Shown here one piece after another: positions 32,127 through 40,504 of a stretch of DNA of 52,179 bases. A program made the translations under genes and the position numbers. This DNA comes from Bacteroidota bacterium (GTDB lineage Bacteria > Bacteroidota > Bacteroidia > NS11-12g > UBA955). The number at the start of each line of letters is the position of its first letter. The first letter of the stretch is position 1. A model generated the notes under the pieces. It made no database searches. It saw nothing but the letters and a program-made list of their open reading frames with translations, and was not told where the DNA came from. The stretch is from contig JAURFW010000013.1 in assembly GCA_030834125.1 (NCBI GenBank), positions 1 through 52,179 of the forward strand. The letters are read 5' to 3'.

Positions 32127-32142
32127 TTGGCAGAGTTATTGT
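32127..32142 (+). promoter_or_regulatory. Sigma-54-like (-24/-12) promoter upstream of grpE
   Basis: TTGGCAG at 32127-32133 and TTGT at 32139-32142 have the GG and G spaced 11 bases apart as in sigma-54 promoters (TGGCAC-N5-TTGCW); the -12 C is replaced by T. Directly upstream CTGACA is repeated at 32103 and 32111. The start of grpE follows 24 bases later. Confidence 0.4.
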
Positions 32143-32165
32143 TAAATATAATTAAAGGAAAAACT

Positions 32166-32717
32166 ATGGCACGTAAAAATAAAGTAGAACAGCAATCAAA
32201 ACAGGAAGAAGAGGAATTAAAAACTCAAGAAGAATATAATGAGGAAATTGAAAATGTTGACGATGAAAATAATCAAGATGATAGTGAAAAAGATCCAGTG
32301 CAATTAGAGAAGGAGAAATATCTTCGTTTATATAGTGAATTTGAGAATTTTCGAAGAAGAACTAATAAAGAGCGAATCGATTGGATGCAAAATGCGAGTA
32401 AGGATATTGTTAAGGAGTTGTTGCCAATTATCGATGATATGGAAAGAGGGATTAAAGCATTAAAAGATGCGGGTAATGATTCAGCGGTTGAGGGGATGGA
32501 ATTGATATATAAAAAATTATATTCGACACTTGAAAATAAAGGGTTAAAGCCTATGGTTTCTGTAGGTGAGGTTTTTGATTCTGAAATACATGAAGCTGTC
32601 ACTCAATTTACGGCCCCTACGCCGGAAATGAAGGGTAAAGTAATCGATGAAATAGAAAAGGGTTACTTCCTGAATGATAAAGTATTGAGATTCGCAAAAG
32701 TTGTAGTTGGAAATTAA
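32166..32717 (+). CDS. grpE: Nucleotide exchange factor GrpE
   Basis: The 183-residue protein releases ADP from DnaK. A charged N-terminal tail (about 1-50) leads into a long coiled-coil helix (LEKEKYLRLYSEFENFRRRT). The beta-wing domain carries GVEGMELIYKKLYSTLENKG and HEAVTQ. ATG 32166 has a good AAAGGAA site; the open frame upstream to 32127 overlaps the promoter. dnaJ follows after 6 bases, so both co-chaperones are made together. dnaK is not in the window. Confidence 0.95.
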   Translation: MARKNKVEQQSKQEEEELKTQEEYNEEIENVDDENNQDDSEKDPVQLEKEKYLRLYSEFENFRRRTNKERIDWMQNASKDIVKELLPIIDDMERGIKALKDAGNDSAVEGMELIYKKLYSTLENKGLKPMVSVGEVFDSEIHEAVTQFTAPTPEMKGKVIDEIEKGYFLNDKVLRFAKVVVGN

Positions 32718-32723
32718 AAGGAA

Positions 32724-33839
32724 ATGAGCAAAAGAGATTATTACGATATACTGGGAGTTTCCAAGTCAGCATCTGCCGAGGAAATTAAAAAGGCCTACCG
32801 AAAGCTAGCTATTAAATATCATCCAGATAAAAATCCTGATGATAAAGAGGCAGAAGAGAAATTTAAAGAAGCGGCAGAGGCATATGATGTATTGAGTAAT
32901 CCCGAAAAGAAGGGAAGATATGATCAGTTTGGTCACGCTGGTATGGGTGGTCAAGGCTTTGGTGGCGGGGGCTTTTCCATGGATGATATATTTAGTCAGT
33001 TTGGAGATGTTTTTGGAGATGAAAGTATTTTTGGCTCGTTTTTTGGTGGCGGCGGAGGCCGAAGAGGAGGTTCTCGTCGTACAGTAGGGTCTAATATTAG
33101 AATAAAACTGAAACTAACCCTTCCTGAAATGCGTAATGGGGTTGAGAAGAAAGTTAAGTATAAGCGCATGGTGGCTGCCGAAGGTGTGAAGTTTGGTAGT
33201 TGTAAACATTGCGGTGGATCAGGTGTGGTTAAGCAAGTCACTCAAACATTTCTGGGGCAAATGGCAACTCAAAGTGCTTGTCCAGTTTGTGGTGGTTTGG
33301 GCCAAATAATTGAGTCAAAACCTAGCGAAGCAAATGAACAAGGATTAGTTTCAAAGGAATTTGAAACAAGTTTAAAAATCCCTGGAGGTGTGGCAAACGG
33401 AATGCAATTGAGTATTTCAGGTAAGGGTAACGAAGGCCCTGCCGGTGGTGCATCTGGTGATTTGATAGTTTTAGTTGAGGAAATTCCTCATGAGGAGTTA
33501 ACTCGTGATAATAATAATGTAATATATAATCTTTGGTTGAGCTTTCCTGAGGCAACTTTAGGTTCTTCAGTTGAGGTCCCAACTCTTGATGGTAAGGCCA
33601 AAATTAAAGTAGATGCAGGTACACAACCAGGTAAAGTTCTTCGTTTGAAAGGAAAGGGTTTTCCTGAATTAAATGGTTATGGGAAAGGCGACCAACTAGT
33701 GGTTGTGAACGTCTATATTCCGAAAAAAGTAAATTCTGAAGAAAAGGAGTTATTGCTTAAGCTCCAAGATTCCGATCACTTTAAGCCAGACGAAAAAGGA
33801 AAGTCTTCCTTCTTCGACCGGTTGAAAGAGATGTTTTAA
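32724..33839 (+). CDS. dnaJ: Chaperone DnaJ with a reduced zinc finger
   Basis: The 371-residue co-chaperone stimulates the DnaK ATPase. The J domain (about 1-70) has the HPD motif in KYHPDKNP. A Gly/Phe-rich linker follows (about 75-125). The zinc region contains only two CxxCxGxG motifs (CKHCGGSG and CPVCGGLG, about 157-195) instead of four. By spacing these correspond to the inner pair (zinc site II), so zinc site I is missing. The C-terminal substrate-binding domains look complete and length is normal. This may be a lineage trait and not damage. Confidence 0.95.
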   Translation: MSKRDYYDILGVSKSASAEEIKKAYRKLAIKYHPDKNPDDKEAEEKFKEAAEAYDVLSNPEKKGRYDQFGHAGMGGQGFGGGGFSMDDIFSQFGDVFGDESIFGSFFGGGGGRRGGSRRTVGSNIRIKLKLTLPEMRNGVEKKVKYKRMVAAEGVKFGSCKHCGGSGVVKQVTQTFLGQMATQSACPVCGGLGQIIESKPSEANEQGLVSKEFETSLKIPGGVANGMQLSISGKGNEGPAGGASGDLIVLVEEIPHEELTRDNNNVIYNLWLSFPEATLGSSVEVPTLDGKAKIKVDAGTQPGKVLRLKGKGFPELNGYGKGDQLVVVNVYIPKKVNSEEKELLLKLQDSDHFKPDEKGKSSFFDRLKEMF

Positions 33840-33847
33840 TTTTTCCT

Positions 33848-34669
33848 TTATGGGAATTTAGGATATTTCTGAAATTCAGGTTTGCGTTTTTCAAGGAAAG
33901 CGTTTTTTCCTTCTTGGGCTTCTTCGGTAAGGTAATAGAGTAAGGTAGCATCACCTGCTAATTCCATTAAACCGTGTTGCCCATCAAGCTCTGCATTAAA
34001 AGCACGTTTTAACATACGGATGGCCATTGGGCTAAGCTCCATAATGGTTTTACACCAGTCTACGGTTTCGTCCTCTAATTGCTCCAACGTGACTACTTTA
34101 TTTACCAGTCCCATTTTTTCGCATTCGTTTGCTGTGTATTGACGACATAAGAACCATATTTCACGAGCTTTCTTTTGTCCTACATGGCGAGCTAAATAGC
34201 TAGACCCAAAACCACCATCAAAACTTCCCACCTTCGGTCCAGTTTGACCAAATTTTGCATGTTCAGCGGCAATACTTAAGTCGCATACAACATGGAGTAC
34301 ATGTCCTCCACCAATTGCATAACCATTTACCATTGCGATAACTGGCTTAGGAAGGGACCGAATTTTTTTATGTAAGTCAAGTACGTTTAATCTTGGAACC
34401 CCAGAATCATCAACATATCCACCAATCCCTTTTACATTCTGATCACCACCTGAACAAAATGCTTTATCTCCAATTCCAGTAAGAATTACCACAGAAACTT
34501 CTGGGGTTTCTCGTGCATAATCCATAGCATCTAGCATGTCCATAACTGTTTGTGGACGAAATGCATTATAGACTTCTGGACGATTTATAGTGATTTTTGC
34601 GATACCCTCGTGGAATTGAAAGAGGATGTCAGAATATTCTCGGATAGTTTCCCAATTTCTTGCAGACAT
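33848..34669 (-). CDS. menB: 1,4-dihydroxy-2-naphthoyl-CoA synthase
   Basis: The 273-residue crotonase-fold enzyme closes the second ring in menaquinone synthesis. Distinctive MenB segments are [59 protein letters not shown] and WFLCRQY. The C-terminus [13 protein letters not shown] is also typical. The quinone it supplies is the likely acceptor for the SdhCAB complex encoded 2.6 kb away. It is convergent with dnaJ, 8 bases apart. Confidence 0.96.
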   Translation of the reverse strand: MSARNWETIREYSDILFQFHEGIAKITINRPEVYNAFRPQTVMDMLDAMDYARETPEVSVVILTGIGDKAFCSGGDQNVKGIGGYVDDSGVPRLNVLDLHKKIRSLPKPVIAMVNGYAIGGGHVLHVVCDLSIAAEHAKFGQTGPKVGSFDGGFGSSYLARHVGQKKAREIWFLCRQYTANECEKMGLVNKVVTLEQLEDETVDWCKTIMELSPMAIRMLKRAFNAELDGQHGLMELAGDATLLYYLTEEAQEGKNAFLEKRKPEFQKYPKFP

Positions 34670-34703
34670 AATACTGCAAAGTTAATACGGCAATGAATAA
34701 ATA

Positions 34704-34752
34704 GGGCGGGGTTACATCATAAAACTTCCAGTTTTGTTCAGAAACCCCACCC
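34704..34752. terminator. Long nested hairpin
   Basis: GGGCGGGGTT (34704-34713) pairs with AACCCCACCC (34743-34752), one C-A mismatch, and an inner stem AAAAC/GTTTT lies inside the loop. It is very GC-rich for this genome. It sits behind the truncated sigma gene and may end its transcript or act in the leader of menB. Confidence 0.55.
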
Positions 34753-34760
34753 AAAAGGTG

Positions 34761-34979
34761 TTAATTTATATTGAGTGCAATGCTTAGATTATAGGCAATT
34801 TTAAATAAATAAGCTTTGATTTTGCCCGATTCAACTTTGTCGCGATTAATCCATAATCTTTCAAACGAGTTTTGAACAATTTCTTGAGCATCTTCCGGGA
34901 CTTTTATATTTTTGAGGGCAAATCTGTACAGAGCATTACTATAATCATCAACGATTTGGTTAAACTCTGCATCATTCAT
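34761..34979 (-). pseudogene. Truncated ECF sigma factor (region 2 only)
   Basis: The 72-residue product contains only sigma region 2: FNQIVDDYSNALYRFALKNI, PEDAQEIVQNSFERLW, and the -10-recognition helix ending YLFKIAYNLSIALNIN. Complete ECF factors are 160-190 residues with region 4 after a linker; here the frame stops right after region 2 and no region 4 is visible before the hairpin and menB. The start is ATG 34979. It could only act, if at all, as a competitor for RNA polymerase core; loss of function is more likely. Confidence 0.7.
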
Positions 34980-35041
34980 CCTAAGATTGTTTATATTTAA
35001 CGAGGTGGAAGTAGATTTAGTTACAAAAAAAATGAAATAAT

Positions 35042-35782
35042 ATGGGAACAAGTCAAGAAGAATGGTTTAGCGAATGGTTTGATACCCCTTATTACCATCA
35101 ATTATATAAGCATAGGGATGATTCTGAAGCGAGAGAATTCATAACAACCTTGTTATTTAAAATGGAATTGTTTGCGGGTGAATCTATTTTGGATGTGGCT
35201 TGTGGAAAAGGAAGACATAGTAGAGTATTTAATGAAAAAGGAATGAGAGTAACAGGTTTTGATTTGTCTCCAAAAAGTATAGAACAAGCAAAAATATACG
35301 AGAATTCTAATCTTGCATTCCATATTCATGATATGAGAAAATCTTATTCTAAGTGGGGAGAATTTGATGCAGCCGTAAATCTATTTACCTCATTTGGTTA
35401 TTTTGATAGCAGAGACGAAGATGTTCAAAGCTTGAAAAACATTGCAAAGGTATTGAAGGACGAGGGTTTATTTGTACAAGATTATTTAAACGCATCATCG
35501 GTCATTGATAGTTTACCTAATAATGGGAAACAATCCATCGATGGGGTTTCTTATCTGTGGAAAAAACAATATCAAAATGGATTTATTACAAAAGATATTG
35601 ATGTAAAAGAAGGTAAAGACAAATATCATTTCCAGGAGAAAGTAAAAGTTTATTCAAAAGATGAGTTGTGTGAAATCCACGAATCTTCTGGACTTACTGT
35701 TAAGGAAGTATTTGGGAATTATAAATTAGATCTTTTTCAAGATGATTCGCCGAGAATTATTATAGTATCACAAAAGAAATAA
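35042..35782 (+). CDS. Class I SAM-dependent methyltransferase
   Basis: The 246-residue enzyme shows the Rossmann methyltransferase motifs: ILDVACGKGRHSRVFNEKGM (motif I, about 49-68), TGFDLSPKSIEQAK (motif II), FDAAVNLFTSFGYF (motif IV), and LKDEGLFVQDYL. The pattern is that of the small-molecule UbiE/Tam group; the substrate is unknown. The start lies 62 bases from the divergent truncated sigma gene, and the PAP2 gene follows 3 bases after the stop, so both are on one transcript. Confidence 0.88.
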   Translation: MGTSQEEWFSEWFDTPYYHQLYKHRDDSEAREFITTLLFKMELFAGESILDVACGKGRHSRVFNEKGMRVTGFDLSPKSIEQAKIYENSNLAFHIHDMRKSYSKWGEFDAAVNLFTSFGYFDSRDEDVQSLKNIAKVLKDEGLFVQDYLNASSVIDSLPNNGKQSIDGVSYLWKKQYQNGFITKDIDVKEGKDKYHFQEKVKVYSKDELCEIHESSGLTVKEVFGNYKLDLFQDDSPRIIIVSQKK

Positions 35783-35785
35783 TTC

Positions 35786-36409
35786 ATGCATTTAATTGAA
35801 CCACTGCAATATTGGGACGAGAAATTATTTAAACTAATCAATCAAGATTGGGCATCAGTTAAATTAGATGGTATAATGTATGTTTTGAGTTCAAAATATA
35901 CATTCATATTCTATTATGTTGCTGCAATTACCTGGTTTATTATACGCTACAAGAATAAGTTTTACATTCCATTAATTACAGCATTATTAGCATTTGCTCT
36001 CGCCGATAGTATTAGCGCCAAGATTTGTAAACCTTATTTTGAACGTCTCAGGCCTGCATTTGAATCTGAGTTACATCCTCGTCTTCCTGATGGCCCTCCT
36101 GGAGGGAAATTCGGATTTGTTAGTTCCCATTCGGCAAATTCATTTGCTGTATATCCTTTATTGTTATTTTTATCATTTACAGCGGGAAGTAAAGGAAAAT
36201 ATATTATTAATAAAACCACTTATTATAGTTGGTTTGGATTTGTGTTATTCGTTTCTGCCGCAATCGCCTATTCAAGGGTGTATCTCGGAGTGCATTATCT
36301 GGGAGATGTTTTAGGAGGGGCAATTTTAGGATTTGTAATAGGAGTTAGCTTAAAATATATCTTTCAGAAATTGGTGTGGAATAATTGGATAGACTCAGAC
36401 ACTATTTAA
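35786..36409 (+). CDS. PAP2-family membrane phosphatase
   Basis: The 207-residue protein has five or six membrane helices and the three phosphatase motifs: KPYFERLRP (about 78-86), VSSHSANSF (SxHS, about 111-119) and SRVYLGVHYLGD (about 165-176). Members remove phosphate from undecaprenyl pyrophosphate or phosphatidic-acid-type lipids at the membrane. The early YWDEKLFKLINQDWAS is typical for Bacteroidota members. It is coupled to the methyltransferase gene, with only 3 bases between. Confidence 0.9.
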   Translation: MHLIEPLQYWDEKLFKLINQDWASVKLDGIMYVLSSKYTFIFYYVAAITWFIIRYKNKFYIPLITALLAFALADSISAKICKPYFERLRPAFESELHPRLPDGPPGGKFGFVSSHSANSFAVYPLLLFLSFTAGSKGKYIINKTTYYSWFGFVLFVSAAIAYSRVYLGVHYLGDVLGGAILGFVIGVSLKYIFQKLVWNNWIDSDTI

Positions 36410-36412
36410 TTT

Positions 36413-36420
36413 TACATTTG
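36413..36420 (+). promoter_or_regulatory. TAnnTTTG -7 element before the enoyl-CoA hydratase gene
   Basis: TACATTTG matches the Bacteroidota -7 consensus and ends 4 bases before the ATG at 36425, so the transcript would be almost leaderless unless the start lies further downstream. A TTG at 36385 is the nearest -33 candidate, a little too far. Confidence 0.4.
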
Positions 36421-36424
36421 TAAC

Positions 36425-37204
36425 ATGTCATACGAATTTATTTTAGTTCATGAAGAGCTTGCTCCCTTTGTAGCGGGTGTTCAATTGAATCGTCCAAAAG
36501 AATTAAATGCCCTAAATCTTCAATTAATGAGTGAATTGCGGTCTGCATTGGAAGATTTAGATGCAAATGATGCAGTTAGAGCAATTGTAATTTTTGGAAA
36601 TGAAAGAGCATTTGCTGCCGGTGCAGATATTAAGCAAATGGCAGGGAAAGGGGCAATCGATATGTTAAAGATTGACCAATTTTCTACCTGGGATTCGATT
36701 CGTCGAATTAAAAAGCCAATCATAGCTGCGGTTAGCGGATTTGCTTTAGGTGGTGGTTGTGAATTAACAATGCTGTGTGACATGATTGTAGCAAGTGAAA
36801 CTGCTCAGTTTGGCCAACCTGAAATAAATATTGGAGTAATGCCGGGTGCGGGAGGTACACAGCGTCTAACAAAGGCTGTAGGAAAAGCTCGTGCTATGGA
36901 AATGGTTCTCACGGGTAATTTTATCTCTGCAGAGGAGGCTAAAGAGGCAGGATTAATAAATAAAGTTGTGCCAGTTGAACTCTTCTTAGATGAAGCAATT
37001 AAGTTAGCAAAGAGAGTTGCAGAGAAATCGCCAATTGCAATTCAACTTGCAAAGGAAAGTGTATTGAAGTCATTTGATTCGGGATTACAAGAAGGTTTGT
37101 TTTTTGAAAGAAAGAATTTCTACACGCTTTTTGCTACAGAGGATCAAAAGGAAGGTATGGCTGCATTTATAGAGAAAAGAAAGCCAGACTTTAAAAATAA
37201 ATAA
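36425..37204 (+). CDS. Enoyl-CoA hydratase/isomerase family protein
   Basis: The 259-residue crotonase-fold enzyme has the oxyanion-hole region FAAGADIKQMAGK, and both catalytic glutamates in GGGCELTMLCDM (about 113-124) and GQPEINIGVMPGAGGTQRL (about 133-151). Both being present favours true hydratase activity on trans-2-enoyl-CoA in fatty-acid breakdown. Its length and KRKPDFKNK end are standard. It is the last of the plus-strand run before the perfect terminator. Confidence 0.93.
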   Translation: MSYEFILVHEELAPFVAGVQLNRPKELNALNLQLMSELRSALEDLDANDAVRAIVIFGNERAFAAGADIKQMAGKGAIDMLKIDQFSTWDSIRRIKKPIIAAVSGFALGGGCELTMLCDMIVASETAQFGQPEINIGVMPGAGGTQRLTKAVGKARAMEMVLTGNFISAEEAKEAGLINKVVPVELFLDEAIKLAKRVAEKSPIAIQLAKESVLKSFDSGLQEGLFFERKNFYTLFATEDQKEGMAAFIEKRKPDFKNK

Positions 37205-37232
37205 ATTGGTTTCCGTAATAGGAATTGGACAT

Positions 37233-37266
37233 AAAAAAAGGCACTTCAATTGAAGTGCCTTTTTTT
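37233..37266. terminator. Perfect bidirectional terminator
   Basis: A 34 bp perfect palindrome, seven A, GGCACTTCAATTGAAGTGCC, seven T, lies between the convergent hydratase and Omp28-like genes and should stop transcription in both directions. Confidence 0.95.
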
Positions 37267-37280
37267 ATTGATTGTTTTTA

Positions 37281-38264
37281 TTATTTAACGTCTGCATATG
37301 CAGCATTAACGTAGAACATTTCTGTGCTTGAAACTTTCTTCCAAACTATTGCAACAACTGCACTATTAGAAGCATTGAAGTTCCACCATCCAAAACCATA
37401 TCCAATTTGGCTCACTAAAGAAGCATCCCATGCGTCTTTTAAACCTTGAGATGGAGTAGAGTATTTGTAAGTTGCAGTTTTTTCAACTTCAGAACCGGCA
37501 GAAGGATTTGTCATATCGGCAGCATCACCAAAAGCAACTGGAGCATTTTTGAAAGTAGTACCACCACCAAATGTGTTACCCGCAGCGCTATATTTTGCTG
37601 ATCCACGAACTATATTTTTATGAGTGATTTTCTGCCAAGATGAACCAACAACCTGAGCTGCATCAACACTTTTTTCAATTACTAATAATGAAGTGTAGTA
37701 TTCTGCACCACTTTCTGGTTCAAGAGCTTTCATTTTATAAGTAATGTTAATGTTATTACCTGATGCAGCTGCTTTTACTGCAACACCTACCTCTGGACTA
37801 ACAGCTGAATTGTAGTTGTTAGCAAACTCAAGAATTTGATCTTTGGTAACGGCACTATTTCCTAAAACTGAATTTGAACAATAGAATTGAGGGATGTATC
37901 CGTTAGGCTTAGATTGTTGGTAAAGTTCAACAGAGAAAGGTGCATAATACAATGAATCAGGGTTGTTTTTAGCTTCATCTGTAGTTAATGGAACCAAGAA
38001 AGACATTGAACTTAACGCTGGATGTAGGTCAATCATTACCAAATCATCGGTCTTTGAAGCATCCATAGCACTTTTGAAAGTTGGTGAACCAACTGAACCA
38101 CATGGTCCGCACCAAGTAGCCGTATTATAGATTAATAATGAACGTTGCTTTTCAGCAACCGTTAAAGGAGCATCAGAAGTTCCTGATGTGTCATCCTTCT
38201 TACAGCTTTGCATGAATCCCATGGCACCAGCTGAAATCAAAGCAAGAAATACTAATTTTTTCAT
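37281..38264 (-). CDS. Omp28-related lipoprotein with CxxC motif
   Basis: The 327-residue protein has a lipoprotein signal (MKKLVFLALISAGAMGFMQS, then C21). A thioredoxin-like segment follows with TATWCGPCGSVGSP (about 49-62), matching the Omp28 family of Bacteroidota surface proteins. The C-terminal half is a beta domain (AVSPEVGVAVKAAASGNNIN to the end). It has no sorting domain, so it is held by its lipid. The CGPC pair suggests a redox or disulfide role, though Omp28 was first described as an adhesin/fibrinogen-binding antigen. Confidence 0.85.
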   Translation of the reverse strand: MKKLVFLALISAGAMGFMQSCKKDDTSGTSDAPLTVAEKQRSLLIYNTATWCGPCGSVGSPTFKSAMDASKTDDLVMIDLHPALSSMSFLVPLTTDEAKNNPDSLYYAPFSVELYQQSKPNGYIPQFYCSNSVLGNSAVTKDQILEFANNYNSAVSPEVGVAVKAAASGNNINITYKMKALEPESGAEYYTSLLVIEKSVDAAQVVGSSWQKITHKNIVRGSAKYSAAGNTFGGGTTFKNAPVAFGDAADMTNPSAGSEVEKTATYKYSTPSQGLKDAWDASLVSQIGYGFGWWNFNASNSAVVAIVWKKVSSTEMFYVNAAYADVK

Positions 38265-38443
38265 TTCAATTTTATTGATATAATTTCTACGAATTAAGAG
38301 ATTTTTGTTTGCTTTTCCAATTTTATTGCTTCAGTTTATTAGTTGAAATAAAATGTATCCATGTATAAATTCTAAATTTACTTATTTCACCACGAAAGTT
38401 TTGATATTTCGAAATTGCTCTGCTTAATTTGAAACATTAAATT

Positions 38444-39019
38444 ATGTTTAATCTAATTTTATTCGGACCTCCAGGCGCTGGAAAAGGAACACAGAGCGAA
38501 AAATTGCTTGCAAAATATAGTTTAGTTCACATTTCAACTGGCGATTTACTTCGTGCAGAAAGAAACGCCGGTACTGAATTAGGTAACAAGGCAAATGAAT
38601 TTATCTCAAGAGGTGAATTAGTTCCTGATGAGGTTGTTATAGGAATGGTCCGAAACTTTATGAAAGAGAGAAGTGATAAGGCAGGATTTATTTTTGATGG
38701 ATTCCCACGAACAATACCTCAAGCCCAAGCACTCGATCAATTGCTGACGGAATTTAATGCGCAAATTAATTGCGTATTAGGATTGGAAGTTGATGAGGAT
38801 GAACTTGTAAAAAGATTACTGCTTCGAGGTGAAACTTCGGGTCGTGTTGATGATCAAAATGAGGATACTATCAGAAACAGGTTCCAAGAATATCAAAACA
38901 AAACTCTTCCTATACAGGAACACTACAGTTCCCAAAATAAATATCATGGAGTAGAAGGTGTAGGTGAAATAGACGATATTTTCGCATCGCTTTGCAGCCA
39001 CATTGATAAATTAATTTGA
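38444..39019 (+). CDS. adk: Adenylate kinase
   Basis: The 191-residue enzyme interconverts ATP, AMP and ADP. It has the P-loop FGPPGAGKGTQ (about 6-16), the AMP-binding ISTGDLLRAE and FDGFPRT, and a short LID around RGETSGRVDDQNEDTIRNR with no zinc Cys. The short form of about 190 residues is the norm in this phylum. A TAATTTG motif lies about 15 bases upstream. The following HAD gene overlaps by 4 bases. Confidence 0.97.
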   Translation: MFNLILFGPPGAGKGTQSEKLLAKYSLVHISTGDLLRAERNAGTELGNKANEFISRGELVPDEVVIGMVRNFMKERSDKAGFIFDGFPRTIPQAQALDQLLTEFNAQINCVLGLEVDEDELVKRLLLRGETSGRVDDQNEDTIRNRFQEYQNKTLPIQEHYSSQNKYHGVEGVGEIDDIFASLCSHIDKLI

Positions 39020-39780
39020 GTCAAAAATTCAGAATAAACCGATCGGAATTGGATTCAATAAAATGGATTCTCTTCGATTTAGATAATACTTTATGGGATT
39101 TTGATAAAAATGCAAAAGAAGCACTAAAAGTATTATTCCATCGGCATAAACTAGAGTTTCATACTGGTTATCAAGTTGATCAGTTCATATATCTTTATGA
39201 AGATGTAAATAAAGCATACTGGGCAAAGTACGAAAAAGGAGAAGTAAGTAAGGAAGTACTGCGTACAAGAAGATTTACGGATACTTTTGAGAAAATGGGT
39301 TTACAACCTACACTTTACCCAAAATCAGTATGGCAAGAATATTTAGAGATATGTCCGGTAATGACTGAAATGATCCCTGGAGCATTGGAAACATTAAGGT
39401 TGTTGAAGCCACATTTTTCAATTGGCATACTAACAAATGGATTTGAGGTTACCCAGTCTACAAAACTTAAATGCTCTGGAATTGAACCATACATTGATTA
39501 TTTCCAATCTTCAGAAAGAATTGGTATTGCAAAGCCATCCGGAGAGTTTTTTAAAAAGGCTTTAATGTCAATTGGGGTTAAAGAAGACGAAGTTTTATAC
39601 ATCGGTGATAATTGGAAGACAGATGTGCAAGGAGGAATCGATGCTACTATCAATACCTTTCATTATTTGTACGATTTATCCGTTGTAGATAAAACTGATG
39701 GCTACACTCAAAGCAAACACTTTATGGGTCATGTCGATGATTTGGTAGAATGGGCAAATTGGATTTTGACAGAAAACTAA
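39016..39780 (+). CDS. HAD-superfamily hydrolase, YjjG-type nucleotidase
   Basis: The 254-residue protein shows the HAD motifs: WILFDLDNTLWDFDKN (motif I with DxD, about 18-33), GILTNGF (motif II), K in AKPSGEFF (motif III) and YIGDNWKTDVQG (motif IV). The cap and length match the YjjG family of non-canonical pyrimidine nucleotidases, a house-cleaning activity that fits a place beside adk. Translation starts at a TTG that overlaps the adk stop (TTGA), so the two are coupled. Confidence 0.85.
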   Translation: MSQKFRINRSELDSIKWILFDLDNTLWDFDKNAKEALKVLFHRHKLEFHTGYQVDQFIYLYEDVNKAYWAKYEKGEVSKEVLRTRRFTDTFEKMGLQPTLYPKSVWQEYLEICPVMTEMIPGALETLRLLKPHFSIGILTNGFEVTQSTKLKCSGIEPYIDYFQSSERIGIAKPSGEFFKKALMSIGVKEDEVLYIGDNWKTDVQGGIDATINTFHYLYDLSVVDKTDGYTQSKHFMGHVDDLVEWANWILTEN

Positions 39781-39800
39781 GCTAATTATTCTTAACTTTG
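39766..39800 (+). promoter_or_regulatory. Bacteroidota-type promoter for the 39805 gene
   Basis: TAACTTTG (39793-39800) is an exact TAnnTTTG -7 element. TTG at 39766-39768, inside the end of the HAD gene, can serve as -33 (24 bases between). The ATG follows 4 bases after the element. Confidence 0.5.
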
Positions 39801-39804
39801 TAAC

Positions 39805-40494
39805 ATGAGAAAATTAAGCTCTCTTCTAATTGCTGCATTAGCTTTTCTTCAAGTTAATGCGCAAACATTTACAACAAAAGAACCAACAAAAGCAGATTAT
39901 TTTCTAACTGCTGCTGGTTATCATGATTTAACTATTCATTTTGAAAATTTAACGCAAGAGCCTTTGGTACTTGCATATGAGAAAGTATATGTCGATTTCC
40001 CCGCAGCTTGGGGCTTCCAATTGTGCGATAATCGCAATTGTTTTACTGGATTTATTGATGGAGATACATTTACAGCTATACAGCCTGGTGATGAAACTAG
40101 TTCATTAAAATTAACGGTATATCCTCAGAATGTATTAGATACAGGAATAGTATCATATAAAATTTATAATAAATACAAGCCTGAGGATGTAGATACTATT
40201 GAATACCGTATTTATGTGGTATGGAGCGCGTCAACTCCCGAAGTTAGAATCGAGTCTAACTTAAAAGTGTATCCTAACCCAGTAAATAATAATCTCACTG
40301 TTTCTAATTCTTTTAATATTCAATCTTACTCTTTTTTCAGTAATACCGGCCAATTAATCCGTGAAGGAAGATTAGTTAGTGAAAAAGACACATTTACAAT
40401 TGATTGTTCAGATTTGAAGGATGGTGTTTATTTTCTTCAAATGCTTAGTGAAAATAGCTTAAGAAGAAAGCAGTTTGTGGTAAGTCATAACTGA
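39805..40494 (+). CDS. Secreted protein with T9SS sorting domain
   Basis: The 229-residue protein has a signal peptide (1-19, ending QVNAQ) and a beta-sandwich domain (about 25-145, with a CDNRNC Cys pair). A type A sorting domain starts near 155 (LKVYPNPVNNNL, then LKDGVYFLQML and QFVVSHN). The beta domain resembles DUF1573/Ig-like modules but I cannot name it. It is followed after 10 bases by the large membrane-protein gene and then mnmA. Confidence 0.8.
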   Translation: MRKLSSLLIAALAFLQVNAQTFTTKEPTKADYFLTAAGYHDLTIHFENLTQEPLVLAYEKVYVDFPAAWGFQLCDNRNCFTGFIDGDTFTAIQPGDETSSLKLTVYPQNVLDTGIVSYKIYNKYKPEDVDTIEYRIYVVWSASTPEVRIESNLKVYPNPVNNNLTVSNSFNIQSYSFFSNTGQLIREGRLVSEKDTFTIDCSDLKDGVYFLQMLSENSLRRKQFVVSHN

Positions 40495-40504
40495 TATTGA
40501 ACAG

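Noticed and set aside
32046-32165. FMN riboswitch upstream of ribE
   Set aside because: The 120 bases contain none of the conserved RFN helices, and they also hold the grpE promoter.
33848-37204. menB and the 36425 crotonase as duplicates
   Set aside because: Both are crotonase-fold, but the MenB-specific segments occur only in the first and the hydratase glutamates only in the second; they are separate families.
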